From an uncultured Candidatus Melainabacteria bacterium (lineage in GTDB: Bacteria; Cyanobacteriota; Vampirovibrionia; Gastranaerophilales; Gastranaerophilaceae): a stretch of DNA of 45,752 nucleotides. The position numbers and the translations under genes are program-made. The stretch lies in assembly GCA_934718085.1 (NCBI GenBank), contig CAKUZL010000012.1, positions 1-45,752 of the forward strand, read 5' to 3'. Positions 7,848 through 15,747 of this stretch are shown piece after piece. Within the stretch, counting starts at the first letter, position 1; the number at the start of each line of letters is the position of its first letter. The notes under the pieces were generated by a model. That model made no database searches. It was not told the origin of the DNA and saw only the letters and a list, made by a program, of their open reading frames with translations.

Positions 7848-8684
7848 TCAGGTGCTTATCATGTCGATGACGTTTTGGAGGTTGGATTTTGCGGATTTTA
7901 CCATGGAGGAGGAGAGTTTCATTTGCAGATCCGCCATTTGGAAGTACGCGCTGTTTACGCGAAGGCCGGAGTTTGAAAGTTCGATGAGACCGCTTCTGAC
8001 CTCGCCTCTGCCGATGACGGGTTTGCCGGATTCTTCGGTTTCGATAAATTGACCTTCTTTGACTTCGTAGAGTTCTTGGGGGTTGTGGAAGTTCATGATT
8101 GCGACTTTGTAGAGAGGGGTTTTAATTTTGCCTTTGTCGGCTTTGCCGTAGAGAATTCCGTCGCCTTTGAACTCGAATTCGTCGTATTTTCCGAGGTATT
8201 TACCGTTGGAGGGGTCAATCCAAAGTTTGATGTCGGTGGTGGGGATTTGGACGCTGCCGCCGTTGAGGGAACTTTCTTCGTAGAGGTCGGCGTCAATCGG
8301 TTTGGTGCCTTGCATGATTTCGCCTTTGTCGTTGAGGATGTAGCCTTGAACGCGTTGACCGTCGGCTGTTTTGTAGATGCCTTCGCCGTCGAATTTGAAC
8401 TCGCCGAGTCTGGTGTAGGCAATTCTGCCTTTGTCGTTGCGGATGACGAAAAATCCCGTGCCTTCGAGGTAAATGTTTTCGTCGGAAGTTCCGGGGGTGG
8501 ACTTGCCTTGGGAGGTGCTTTTCAGTTTGGTATCGGGCACCGCGCCGCCGAGGAACGTTTTGAACGTCATTTTGCTTTCGCGGTAGCCGGGGGTGTACAT
8601 GTTTATAAGGTTTTCGGAAAGAGCATCCATCCAGGCTTTTGTGGACAATTGGGTGTTCATCCCGTTTACGAACGCGTCTCTCAT
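7848..8684 (-). CDS. Flagellar rod/hook protein, FlgF/FlgG/FlgE family
   Basis: A 278-aa axial flagellar protein that would be exported by the flagellar type III system. The N-terminus (VNGMNTQLSTKAWMDALSEN) matches the amphipathic start of rod and hook proteins. GTGFFVIRND ... AYTRLGEFKFD ... DGQRVQGY is the central hallmark of the family, and LIELSNSGLRV with a long C-terminal helix replaces the usual SNV end. Length fits FlgF or FlgG better than full FlgE, but its place after fliJ and a fliK-like gene is where flgE is often found. The start overlaps the stop of the preceding gene (ATGA) with GGAGG upstream. N- and C-terminal motifs are divergent. Confidence 0.85.
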   Translation of the reverse strand: MRDAFVNGMNTQLSTKAWMDALSENLINMYTPGYRESKMTFKTFLGGAVPDTKLKSTSQGKSTPGTSDENIYLEGTGFFVIRNDKGRIAYTRLGEFKFDGEGIYKTADGQRVQGYILNDKGEIMQGTKPIDADLYEESSLNGGSVQIPTTDIKLWIDPSNGKYLGKYDEFEFKGDGILYGKADKGKIKTPLYKVAIMNFHNPQELYEVKEGQFIETEESGKPVIGRGEVRSGLIELSNSGLRVNSAYFQMADLQMKLSSSMVKSAKSNLQNVIDMIST

Positions 8685-9337
8685 TGTTGACCTCCTTTTT
8701 GTTTTTTGTTGCGGTTTTGACCGTATTTGACGTAAGTCAGTTTGTTGTAGGGAATTTCTTGTCTGTCGAAGGAATCTTTCAGGTAGGCGAGGTTGTTTTT
8801 GAGGTACTGTTCGGCGACTTTGTCCGAGGGGATGAAGTCGGCGGAAACCTTGCCGTTGCGGTCGACGCGAAGGATTACCCCGATGTTGTTGCCGAAGTCT
8901 ATTCGGACGGGTTTTGAGGTATTCATGGCGTCGGCGAGCATATTTACGAGGGTTTGGGAGATTTGAGAACTTTTCGCGACCGTTTCGGAGCTTCCGGGAG
9001 ATATTTTGAAAATCTCGGCGCAGCCCGCGTTTTGGTTAATTGCGATTTCGTTTTTGTTGATTGCGTCGGCAAAAAACTCCGCGTCATCCTTGTCCATCGT
9101 CAGAACGTCGTATCTGAAGGAGGGTTTGAGGTTTTCGGACAAAGAATATCGAAGCTCGTCGTTGCCGTCGGTACCGAACATATATGGCGTTCCCGTGCCG
9201 TAGAAGTTCATTTCGGCGTTGAGCTCGAACGCGCCCGCGGACAAAAGTTCGTCGAAGTTCGAGTCTTGATCGTCTTGTTTTACGGAGGTTTTGAGTTTTT
9301 CGGAGTCCGAAACCGTTGTGGTGTTTTCGATTTTCAC
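8681..9337 (-). CDS. FliK-like flagellar hook-length control protein
   Basis: A 218-aa protein between fliJ and the rod/hook gene, with start and stop overlapping both neighbours by ATGA. Only the C-terminal third is recognisable: VRIDFGNNIGVILRVDRNGK, then SADFIPSDKVAEQYLKNNL and LKDSFDRQEIPY. This resembles the FliK C-terminal domain, which touches FlhB and switches export specificity. The N-terminal part is low-similarity and polar, as in FliK proteins. It is shorter than most FliK (usually 350 aa or more), so the ruler region is reduced. The basic tail NRNKKQKGGQQ is unusual. Assignment rests on fold-like pattern and gene order. Confidence 0.6.
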   Translation of the reverse strand: MKIENTTTVSDSEKLKTSVKQDDQDSNFDELLSAGAFELNAEMNFYGTGTPYMFGTDGNDELRYSLSENLKPSFRYDVLTMDKDDAEFFADAINKNEIAINQNAGCAEIFKISPGSSETVAKSSQISQTLVNMLADAMNTSKPVRIDFGNNIGVILRVDRNGKVSADFIPSDKVAEQYLKNNLAYLKDSFDRQEIPYNKLTYVKYGQNRNKKQKGGQQ

Positions 9338-9819
9338 GCGCGCCCCTTTCTTTGTTCTCTTATGGCGTCGAGCTCGGCGTCTTCGGCGTTTTGGCGGGTT
9401 TTCGCGAAGTGTTTTTGAACCGCCGTTTCCGATAAGGCTTTGAGCTCCGCCTTTTTTTCTTCTTCGATGTAGAGTTCTTTCGAGTGTTCTTTGTGTTTTT
9501 CGAGGACTTTGACCTTTTTCTCCGCCTCGATGAGCTTTTCTTTTTCCTGCCTGAGAACTTCTTCGGCCTTTTCTTTTTCTTCGAGAAGTTCGACTTCTTT
9601 TTCGTAGAGGTGTTTGAGGAAAACGTCGTAAGCCTCGTACATCGTGAAGTCCGCCTTTCGCATATTGACTTTGGTTGTTGCGATTTCTCTTCTGTTAAGT
9701 TCTATTAAGTTTTCGATTTTGAGAACTTCCTCTTTTGCGGCAAGAACTTGTTGCTCCTGCTCTTTTTTTTCGCGTTCGCGAACGTCGAGAACTTTTTGCA
9801 AACGGTAGCGAAAAGGCAT
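9334..9819 (-). CDS. fliJ: Flagellar export chaperone FliJ
   Basis: A 161-aa, almost wholly coiled-coil protein starting MPFRYRLQKVLDVRERE, the typical FliJ N-terminus. Nearly all residues form charged heptads (KEVELLEEKEKAEEVLRQEK). FliJ sits in the central pore of the FliI ATPase ring and cycles export chaperones. The length is normal (about 145-160 aa). AGCAGGT upstream of the ATG supports the start. It heads the minus-strand flagellar trio, its 3-prime end overlapping the fliK-like gene by ATGA. fliI, which often precedes fliJ, is not next to it. Confidence 0.88.
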   Translation of the reverse strand: MPFRYRLQKVLDVREREKKEQEQQVLAAKEEVLKIENLIELNRREIATTKVNMRKADFTMYEAYDVFLKHLYEKEVELLEEKEKAEEVLRQEKEKLIEAEKKVKVLEKHKEHSKELYIEEEKKAELKALSETAVQKHFAKTRQNAEDAELDAIREQRKGRA

Positions 9820-9970
9820 GGTTACCTGCTTTCATATACGGTTTCCCGTTATGTATTATCGTGTAAATTTCGGAAAATACCCTCATGCTTTTAAAGTATT
9901 TTTCATGTAATTTTATTAATAATTTATAAAGAAAAGTCAAAAACGGTGTACAACACGGCGGTGGTTGTTA

Positions 9971-9976
9971 TATAAT
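9971..9976 (+). promoter_or_regulatory. -10 box of the pxpA-yvcK-panBC operon
   Basis: A perfect TATAAT lies 34 nt before the pxpA ATG, with GGGGAGG just after it and GAAGGAAAC as the real ribosome site nearer the start. A -35 at the proper distance is weak, so the element may depend on upstream sequence. The gap also carries the fliJ promoter on the minus strand. Confidence 0.5.
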
Positions 9977-10009
9977 GGGGAGGAATTTTATATTTTTGAA
10001 GGAAACGGT

Positions 10010-10798
10010 ATGTCAAAGCAAACGAATATAGATTTTAACGCCGACGCGGGGCAAGGCTTCGGGATATACGGCGACGATTACGAAAACGAAGTCGTGAAGC
10101 GCGTAAGCAGCGTCAATATTGCCTGCGGATTTCACGCGGGCGACCCGATAACGATAAAGAACGCAATGTTGTTCACGAAGGGTAAAAGCCTCGAACTCGG
10201 GGCATTGATAGGGTATCCCGACTTGCAGGGGTTCGGAAGGCGCGCAATGGAGCTCGATGCCGACGAAATCGAAGCGTTGGTTTTGTACCAACTCGGGGCG
10301 GTAAGCTCTTTTGCGAAAGCGTTTTCGCTGAGTATAGAGCACGTCAGACTTCACGGAGCGATGTACGATAAAGCGGCGGATAATTACGAATTTATGCTGA
10401 ATGTCGCAAACGCCGTGAAAAAATTCGACAAATGGATGGTCTTGTACGCACCTTTCGGGGAAATTGCCGATAAAGTCGAGGCGGACGCGCAAATGATTAT
10501 CGCAAGGGAAATAGAAATCGACAAAGGTTACGACTCGGAAGGCAAACCGTTCATCCCGTCGCAACCGCTGTCCGAAGACGTTATGCTTAACCGAATTCGC
10601 ACGATTTTGCACTCCGGAAAAATTAAACTTCCCGGCGGAGAATTTTTGCCCGTCAAGTGCGACACCGTTCACTTTGACGTAAGAAACCCCGGCAGCGCGG
10701 GACTGCTTGACAAAGCAAGAGAAATAATTGTTCCGACACCCGTAAACTACAATAAAGCCGCTCTTTCGGGATGGCTGAGCGAAGGAGAACCCGCATGA
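10010..10798 (+). CDS. pxpA: 5-oxoprolinase subunit A (LamB/YcsF family)
   Basis: A 262-aa protein of the YcsF/LamB family. PxpA with PxpB and PxpC forms an ATP-dependent 5-oxoprolinase that opens pyroglutamate to glutamate. Family signatures present are IDFNADAGQGFGIYGDD at the N-terminus, NIACGFHAGDP, GALIGYPDLQGFGRR, VRLHGAMYD and VKCDTVHFD. The start at MSKQTN is chosen because it gives the normal N-terminus and follows GAAGGAAAC. pxpB and pxpC are not adjacent. Instead the stop overlaps the yvcK start (ATGA), placing it at the head of a four-gene operon with panB and panC. Confidence 0.93.
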   Translation: MSKQTNIDFNADAGQGFGIYGDDYENEVVKRVSSVNIACGFHAGDPITIKNAMLFTKGKSLELGALIGYPDLQGFGRRAMELDADEIEALVLYQLGAVSSFAKAFSLSIEHVRLHGAMYDKAADNYEFMLNVANAVKKFDKWMVLYAPFGEIADKVEADAQMIIAREIEIDKGYDSEGKPFIPSQPLSEDVMLNRIRTILHSGKIKLPGGEFLPVKCDTVHFDVRNPGSAGLLDKAREIIVPTPVNYNKAALSGWLSEGEPA

Positions 10799-12105
10799 AA
10801 ATTTTCGACAAAGAAGTAAAAGCACCGGGCGCGTTCGCGTGGCTGCTTCCCGGTTTGGAAGTCAAACGTTGGTTTTTCTCGATTTTTGCGGGAGCCGTGC
10901 TGATTGCCGTCGGCGTCTGCATTTTCCTCGAAATGCGACCCGTCTATCATTTGATTAACCTCGTCGTCCGTGTGGCACGTTCGGAGGTTTCGAGTCAAAT
11001 TTCGGGCGTAATCGTCCTGCTGATAGGGCTTTTCCTGTTCATCAAAGGCTGGGGACACGCAAACTACTCGCTCTGGAACGTCAGTGACGACAGAGACAAA
11101 CAAAACTTTTTGGAAAACCTTTACAGACGCCGCAAACTCAACAGAGGTCCGAAAATCGTTGCAATCGGCGGAGGAACGGGTCTTTCCACCCTTCTCAAAG
11201 GCATAAAAAAAATTACAAATAACCTCACCGCAATCGTTACCGTCGGAGACGACGGAGGGTCTTCGGGCAGATTGCGCGAAGAAACGGGCGTTTTGCCCCC
11301 CGGCGACATCAGAAACTGCATCGCCGCCCTCGCAGACGACGAAGACCTCGTCACGAAACTTTTTCAATATCGGTTTAAAACCGGCGCCGACCTCAAAGGT
11401 CACAGCTTCGGGAATATCTTTCTGACGGCAATGTACGAAGTCACGGGCGACATGTACCGCGCGGTCATCGAATCTTCGAAAGTTTTATCCATCCGCGGAA
11501 CCGTTTTGCCCGCAACGCTGGATGACATGCGGCTCGTCGCGCTTATGGAAGACAATTCCGTGGTCAAAGGCGAATCTTTGATTCCTCAGTCGGGCAAAAA
11601 AATCAAAAAACTTTACACCGAACCCGCCTGCTGCAAGCCTCTTCCCGAGGCAATCGAGGCGATAAGGGAAGCGGAACTCATAATTATGGGGCCGGGCAGC
11701 CTCTACACAAGCATTTTGCCCAACCTGCTCATCCCCGAGCTCGTTGACGAAATCGAAAAATCGAAAGCCAAAAAGATTTATATCTGCAACGTCATGACCC
11801 AACCCGGAGAAACCGACGGCTACAGCGTTTCCGACCACGTCAAGGCAATTTTGACCCACGTCGACAACAAAAAAATCATCGACGCGGTTCTGGTGAACAC
11901 TCACCTTCCGCAAGAGGTTTTGGAACGATATAAAGCCGAAAACTCTTTCCCCGTCGAGGTCGACACCGACGAACTCAAAAAACTCGGCATAGACGTTTTC
12001 GCCTACAGAATGATTGACGAAGGCAAAACCGGGCTCGTTCGCCACAATCCGTCGAGACTCATGAAGGCGGTTTATTATTGGTTCAAAAAAGTCGCAAAAC
12101 AGTGA
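10795..12105 (+). CDS. YvcK/GlmR-family (CofD-like) protein with N-terminal membrane helices
   Basis: A 436-aa protein. The C-terminal ~320 residues are the YvcK/CofD Rossmann-type domain: IVAIGGGTGLSTLLKG, TVGDDGGSSGRLR, PPGDIRNC, KGHSFGNIFL, MGPGSLYTSILPNLL. YvcK binds UDP-sugars and, in Bacillus, steers carbon toward cell-wall synthesis (GlmR) and allows growth on gluconeogenic substrates. Residues about 25-90 hold two hydrophobic helices with PGLEVKRW and MRPVYHL, an extension I associate with cyanobacterial-type YvcK, so it is probably membrane-anchored. Start overlaps the pxpA stop with AAGGAG upstream; panB follows after 7 nt. Confidence 0.9.
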   Translation: MKIFDKEVKAPGAFAWLLPGLEVKRWFFSIFAGAVLIAVGVCIFLEMRPVYHLINLVVRVARSEVSSQISGVIVLLIGLFLFIKGWGHANYSLWNVSDDRDKQNFLENLYRRRKLNRGPKIVAIGGGTGLSTLLKGIKKITNNLTAIVTVGDDGGSSGRLREETGVLPPGDIRNCIAALADDEDLVTKLFQYRFKTGADLKGHSFGNIFLTAMYEVTGDMYRAVIESSKVLSIRGTVLPATLDDMRLVALMEDNSVVKGESLIPQSGKKIKKLYTEPACCKPLPEAIEAIREAELIIMGPGSLYTSILPNLLIPELVDEIEKSKAKKIYICNVMTQPGETDGYSVSDHVKAILTHVDNKKIIDAVLVNTHLPQEVLERYKAENSFPVEVDTDELKKLGIDVFAYRMIDEGKTGLVRHNPSRLMKAVYYWFKKVAKQ

Positions 12106-12112
12106 GGACATT

Positions 12113-12973
12113 ATGTCTACGGCAATGAAAAACAAAAAAATATCGGTCAATACGATTTTGAAAATGAAAAAAAACGGCGAAAAAATTTCGATGCTCACCG
12201 CGTACGACTTTTCGACCGCAAAATACCTTGACGAAGCCGGCGTCGAAATGCTTTTAATCGGCGATTCCGTCGGAATGACCGTCCTCGGCTACGATTCGAC
12301 CATCAACGTGACCGTGGACGAAATGAAACTTTTCACCGGCGCGGTCGCAAGAGGAGCGAAAAGCGCACTTATAGTCGCGGATATGCCGTTTATGAGCGTT
12401 CAAACCTCAAAGGAACAAGCCGTTCAAAATGCCGCAGACCTCATCAGGGCGGGCGCGGACGCCGTTAAAATCGAAGGCGTTTCGGACTACATCGTCGACG
12501 TCGTCTCGCATTTGACGAACTCCGGAATTCCCGTCGTCGCGCATTTGGGCTTCACGCCGCAATACGTGCGGGCTTTCGGCGGTTATTTCGTGCAAGGGAA
12601 AACAAGCGAAAAAAGCCTCGCAATGCTCGAAGGCGCAAAGCAATTGCAGACCGCGGGCGCGTTTGCGCTGGTTTTGGAAATGGTTCCCGAAGAAACCGCG
12701 AAAATGATTACCGAAAGACTTCAAATTCCCGTAATCGGAATAGGCGCGGGCAGATTTTGCGACGGACAGGTTCTCGTCGTGGATGATTTAATCGGCAAGT
12801 ACGGTGAATTCACGCCGAAATTCGTAAAAAAATACGCCGACGTAAAAGAAATTATCAAAAATTCGGCTCAACAATACGTAAATGACGTAAAATCAGGGGT
12901 TTTTCCCGCGGAAGAAAACGTTTTTGCAATGCCGTCCGAGGAGAGAGAAAAAATTGAGTGCACACTTGGTTAA
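12113..12973 (+). CDS. panB: 3-methyl-2-oxobutanoate hydroxymethyltransferase
   Basis: First committed enzyme of pantothenate (coenzyme A) synthesis: it transfers a hydroxymethyl group from methylene-tetrahydrofolate to alpha-ketoisovalerate, giving ketopantoate. It is 286 aa with the full set of signatures: MLTAYDFSTAKYLDEAG, LIGDSVGMTVLGYDST (metal and substrate loop), VADMPFMSV, AVKIEG, VVAHLGFTPQ, LVLEMVPEE, and VIGIGAGRFCDGQVLV with the catalytic Glu/metal region. Seven nt follow the yvcK stop. Its 3-prime end overlaps the panC start by 20 nt, so the two are translationally linked. Confidence 0.97.
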   Translation: MSTAMKNKKISVNTILKMKKNGEKISMLTAYDFSTAKYLDEAGVEMLLIGDSVGMTVLGYDSTINVTVDEMKLFTGAVARGAKSALIVADMPFMSVQTSKEQAVQNAADLIRAGADAVKIEGVSDYIVDVVSHLTNSGIPVVAHLGFTPQYVRAFGGYFVQGKTSEKSLAMLEGAKQLQTAGAFALVLEMVPEETAKMITERLQIPVIGIGAGRFCDGQVLVVDDLIGKYGEFTPKFVKKYADVKEIIKNSAQQYVNDVKSGVFPAEENVFAMPSEEREKIECTLG

Positions 12974-13814
12974 AACGATAAACGAGCTAAGAGAGCTCCT
13001 GAAAAGCAGAAGAACAGGCAAAATCGGACTTGTCCCGACAATGGGCGCGCTCCACAAAGGTCACGCGTCGCTGATTGCGCGTTCGGTCGAAGAATGCGAT
13101 ACGACGGTCGTAAGCGTCTTTGTAAACCCCGTCCAGTTCGGCGTAAACGAAGATTACGACAAATATCCGTCGACGTTGGAAGCCGATTTGTCGCTTTGTT
13201 CGGAGCTGAAGGCGGATTTCGTTTTCGCGCCGAGCGTTGCGGAAATGTACGGAGAAAACGTGAAACAAGGGCTTCACGACGATTTACTGACTACGGTCTG
13301 CCCTCCGTTTCGAATGGTCGACAGACTTTGCGGAAAATCGCGCCCCGGGCATTTCGACGGCGTTGCGACGGTCGTAACGAAGCTTTTTAACATCGTTTCG
13401 CCCGATTTGGCGTTTTTCGGACAAAAAGACGCTCAACAGGTGATTGTGCTGAAAAAAGTCGCAAAAGACCTCAACATTTCCGTGAAAATCGTAACATGCC
13501 CGCTGATTCGAGACGACGACGGACTTGCGACAAGCTCGCGAAACACCTATCTTTCGGCATCCGACCGCGAACATGCTCTTTCGATTTCGAAAATGCTTTT
13601 CGCAATCAAAAAAGCGTTCGACGCGGGGGTTGTCGATACCGAAATCCTTTTCGAAACGGGACTTTCGGTCTTGGACAAAAACGCGGGGTTGGAATACCTC
13701 GAATTTGTCGACGGCGAGACTTTGGAACCCTCAAAAACCGCAAAAAAAGGCGATTTGGTCGCTACCGCGGTAAAAATCGGAAGCGTTCGGCTGATAGACA
13801 ATATTATTTTGTAA
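12954..13814 (+). CDS. panC: Pantothenate synthetase (pantoate--beta-alanine ligase)
   Basis: Condenses pantoate and beta-alanine with ATP hydrolysis to AMP, the last step to pantothenate. It is 286 aa, a normal length. Motifs are GLVPTMGALHKGHASLI (ATP HIGH-like loop), SVFVNPVQFG, GHFDGVATVVTKLFNIV, FFGQKDAQQ and LATSSRNTYLS (KMSKS-like loop). The start is a TTG at 12954, supported by GAGGAGAG 9 nt upstream and by the expected N-terminus; upstream in-frame ATGs would add residues foreign to the family. It is the last gene of the operon; a repeat-filled gap follows. panD is not in the window. Confidence 0.96.
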   Translation: MSAHLVKTINELRELLKSRRTGKIGLVPTMGALHKGHASLIARSVEECDTTVVSVFVNPVQFGVNEDYDKYPSTLEADLSLCSELKADFVFAPSVAEMYGENVKQGLHDDLLTTVCPPFRMVDRLCGKSRPGHFDGVATVVTKLFNIVSPDLAFFGQKDAQQVIVLKKVAKDLNISVKIVTCPLIRDDDGLATSSRNTYLSASDREHALSISKMLFAIKKAFDAGVVDTEILFETGLSVLDKNAGLEYLEFVDGETLEPSKTAKKGDLVATAVKIGSVRLIDNIIL

Positions 13815-14935
13815 AAATTTGAAGCATTCGACAACGAGCGATATTATTTTATAAAACCCACCCTGCGCGGGGCGGGGCGGCGGACGAGCAGTCGGGCAGG
13901 CAGACGATAGCAGTTTTGTTTAAATATTGAATATTAAACGAAAGTTTTTCGTCCTTCCCGAAAGGTCAGACGGTCGGGCGGACGTATTGCGGACAAACGA
14001 AGCCATGCGTCTCGGCAAACAATCTTGAATAATGCAGGTACCGAGGTTTTTACCCCGACGTTCCTTGAAGATCGGGCATTGCCCGATAAATCTTTCGTTT
14101 TAGTTGACTGTGAGAGAACGAAGCCGTTCGTCTTTGTGAAAATCAAAAATCACTGTAGGTTGGGGTTTCTACCCCAACGTTCCTTGAAAATAAAATATTT
14201 CTTCCCCTGCTTATTTTGAGAGGCGGACGTCCAAAACTTTCTTGTTCATTTTTTCTTTTTGTTCGGAGGCAAAAAGAAAAAACGAACCAAAAAAGAAAAA
14301 CTCCCGTTAACGTCAGTAACACTAACCATTCGAACTTCGCTTCCGGTAACGTGGAACGGCTAAACAACCTCACGCTCGTTCAAATGTCAAGTGTTACTAA
14401 GCGGGATTTTTCAAGGTGTAAACCAATTTTTCTAAAGCAATGCAGGTCAGGCAGTGCCTGACCATAAATCCGTTCAAAATAATGCCGACATCTTCCAAAT
14501 CCTTAAAAAGCCCGTAGGGCTTTGTTTGTCTGAGGCATGTCCGACCCGCAGGGAGCCCGTTTCACGTTCCGTCAGGCGCTCTCGACTTGCGTTTTCAATG
14601 CGTTTTATTATTAAGTTTTGTGAAGAATTTTCGTCTTTCGGAACGGGTGAGGGGAGGAAAATGCGGACTTTGCGTGTTCGGTTTTGCAAACCCGCGCCGT
14701 TAGAGGGTTTCGGGCGTCAAAAAATGTCTCTTTCCGCGGCTGCTTTTAAGCGTCTTTGTAACAATTAATTTACAAACCCGTTTTTGCTTTCCACCCTTTG
14801 TCGACGGTATACACCTCGGGTTGCGGAAGTTGCGGCGAGTTGGTATAGTGATAACGTCCTTTGGTTCGGACAGTTGATACATAAGTCCTGTATGGCGTAT
14901 CCGCTGATGAACTTTTTACGAGGGAGGGAAAACTA
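13815..14935. repeat. 1.1-kb repeat-filled gap before the phage cluster
   Basis: No gene supported. Palindrome copies lie near 14035 and 14155. The element with TTTCTTTTTG-ttcggagg-CAAAAAGAAA is at about 14216-14310, followed by a small MITE-like unit with inverted repeats TAACACT (14317-14323) and AGTGTTA (14390-14396). That unit is an inverted relative of the 168-bp repeats at 25436 and 27193. A hairpin AAAGCCC-GTA-GGGCTTT lies at 14507-14523. Short ORFs here show no family resemblance. No integrase or attachment site was recognised at this left boundary. Confidence 0.75.
14507..14523. terminator. Terminator-like hairpin
   Basis: AAAGCCC, GTA loop, GGGCTTT, then GTTTG. It is the same hairpin family as at 3139, 6288 and 25298 and could insulate panBC transcription from the phage cluster. 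Confidence 0.4.
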
Positions 14936-15328
14936 TTGCTTAAATGTTGCGGAAGAACTTTTTCCGCGGCGCGAAAAATCGTGCTGCCGGAAAACGATAA
15001 AATGTACAGATGTTTGGAGTTCGGGTATTGCCCCAATTGTCGGACGACGGTTGCGCGTTTGGTCGAGCAGGACGAATGTTACAACGTCTCGGTCAGGGAA
15101 ATGCGCGGAATTAAAGCTCTTCGGGCTTACGAGAAGGCACTTGCCCGTCAAAACGCCAAAAATTTAAAATTCGGGTCGGCGTCGAACCAAAATTATTATT
15201 ACGGATTTTACAAAAAATCGCGTCAAAAAGACGAAAACAATCTTCCCGTTTATTTCGAGTATCGCGTGAATTTCAACAATGTTGCGGAGAAAATCGGGAA
15301 AATCACCACAAAATGCATTAAAGTTTGA
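14936..15328 (+). CDS. Small zinc-ribbon protein at the head of the phage cluster
   Basis: A 130-aa protein starting at a TTG with the strong ribosome site AGGGAGGG 5 nt away. Cysteines at about 4, 5, 26, 32 and 35 (CCGRTF ... YRCLEFGYCPNC) suggest a zinc ribbon. The rest is basic and rich in Lys, Asn and Tyr, ending ITTKCIKV. Small zinc-finger proteins just upstream of terminase genes are common in phages (late regulators, HNH relatives or DNA-binding cofactors), but no HNH residues are seen. It is 8 nt from the terS start, so it is the first gene of the packaging operon. A regulatory role is inference. Confidence 0.7.
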   Translation: MLKCCGRTFSAARKIVLPENDKMYRCLEFGYCPNCRTTVARLVEQDECYNVSVREMRGIKALRAYEKALARQNAKNLKFGSASNQNYYYGFYKKSRQKDENNLPVYFEYRVNFNNVAEKIGKITTKCIKV

Positions 15329-15336
15329 GAGGTATT

Positions 15337-15747
15337 ATGAGCGGAGCTGAAAAACAAATTTCGAAGGTCAGATACAAAAAGCTGGTCAAGGAGTGTTTGC
15401 GGCTTATCGAAGAAAACCGACTGCTTTTTGTCAGCGATTTAATCGTGCTTTTGCCGTTTTCGAAAACGACATTTTACGTTTACGGGCTTGACAAATCGGA
15501 AGAGGTCAAAGAGGCGTTCGAGAACAACAAAACGGTCGTAAAGCAGGAACTGCGGTCGAAATGGTACAACAGCTCGACCCCCGCGCTTCAAATCGCGCTT
15601 TACAAAATCCTCGCAACTCCCGAGGAGCGGCGTTCCATGAGCAACACCTGCAAAGAAGCCAAAAACGACGGAATGTCTTTCACAGAAATCCAAAAGGCTT
15701 ATTTGGCGAGCCTTGAGAGCATGAACGAGGATTCAAATGCCGATTGA
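15337..15747 (+). CDS. Probable terminase small subunit
   Basis: A 136-aa helical protein. The N-terminal part (LVKECLRLIEENRLLFVSDL, then PFSKTTFYVYGLDKSEEVKE) reads like a DNA-binding helix-turn-helix. The middle (SKWYNSSTPALQIALYKILA) resembles a conserved stretch in small terminase subunits, and the acidic C-terminus would contact TerL. Its stop overlaps the TerL start by 11 nt, the usual TerS-TerL arrangement. The start at MSGAEKQ follows GAGAGGTATT. The function would be recognition of the packaging site and loading of the motor. Similarity is moderate; position is the stronger evidence. Confidence 0.75.
   Translation: MSGAEKQISKVRYKKLVKECLRLIEENRLLFVSDLIVLLPFSKTTFYVYGLDKSEEVKEAFENNKTVVKQELRSKWYNSSTPALQIALYKILATPEERRSMSNTCKEAKNDGMSFTEIQKAYLASLESMNEDSNAD

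Noticed and set aside
13815..14935. Left attachment site or integrase for the phage cluster
   Set aside because: No tRNA, no integrase motif and no direct repeat shared specifically with the right end beyond the ubiquitous intergenic repeats.
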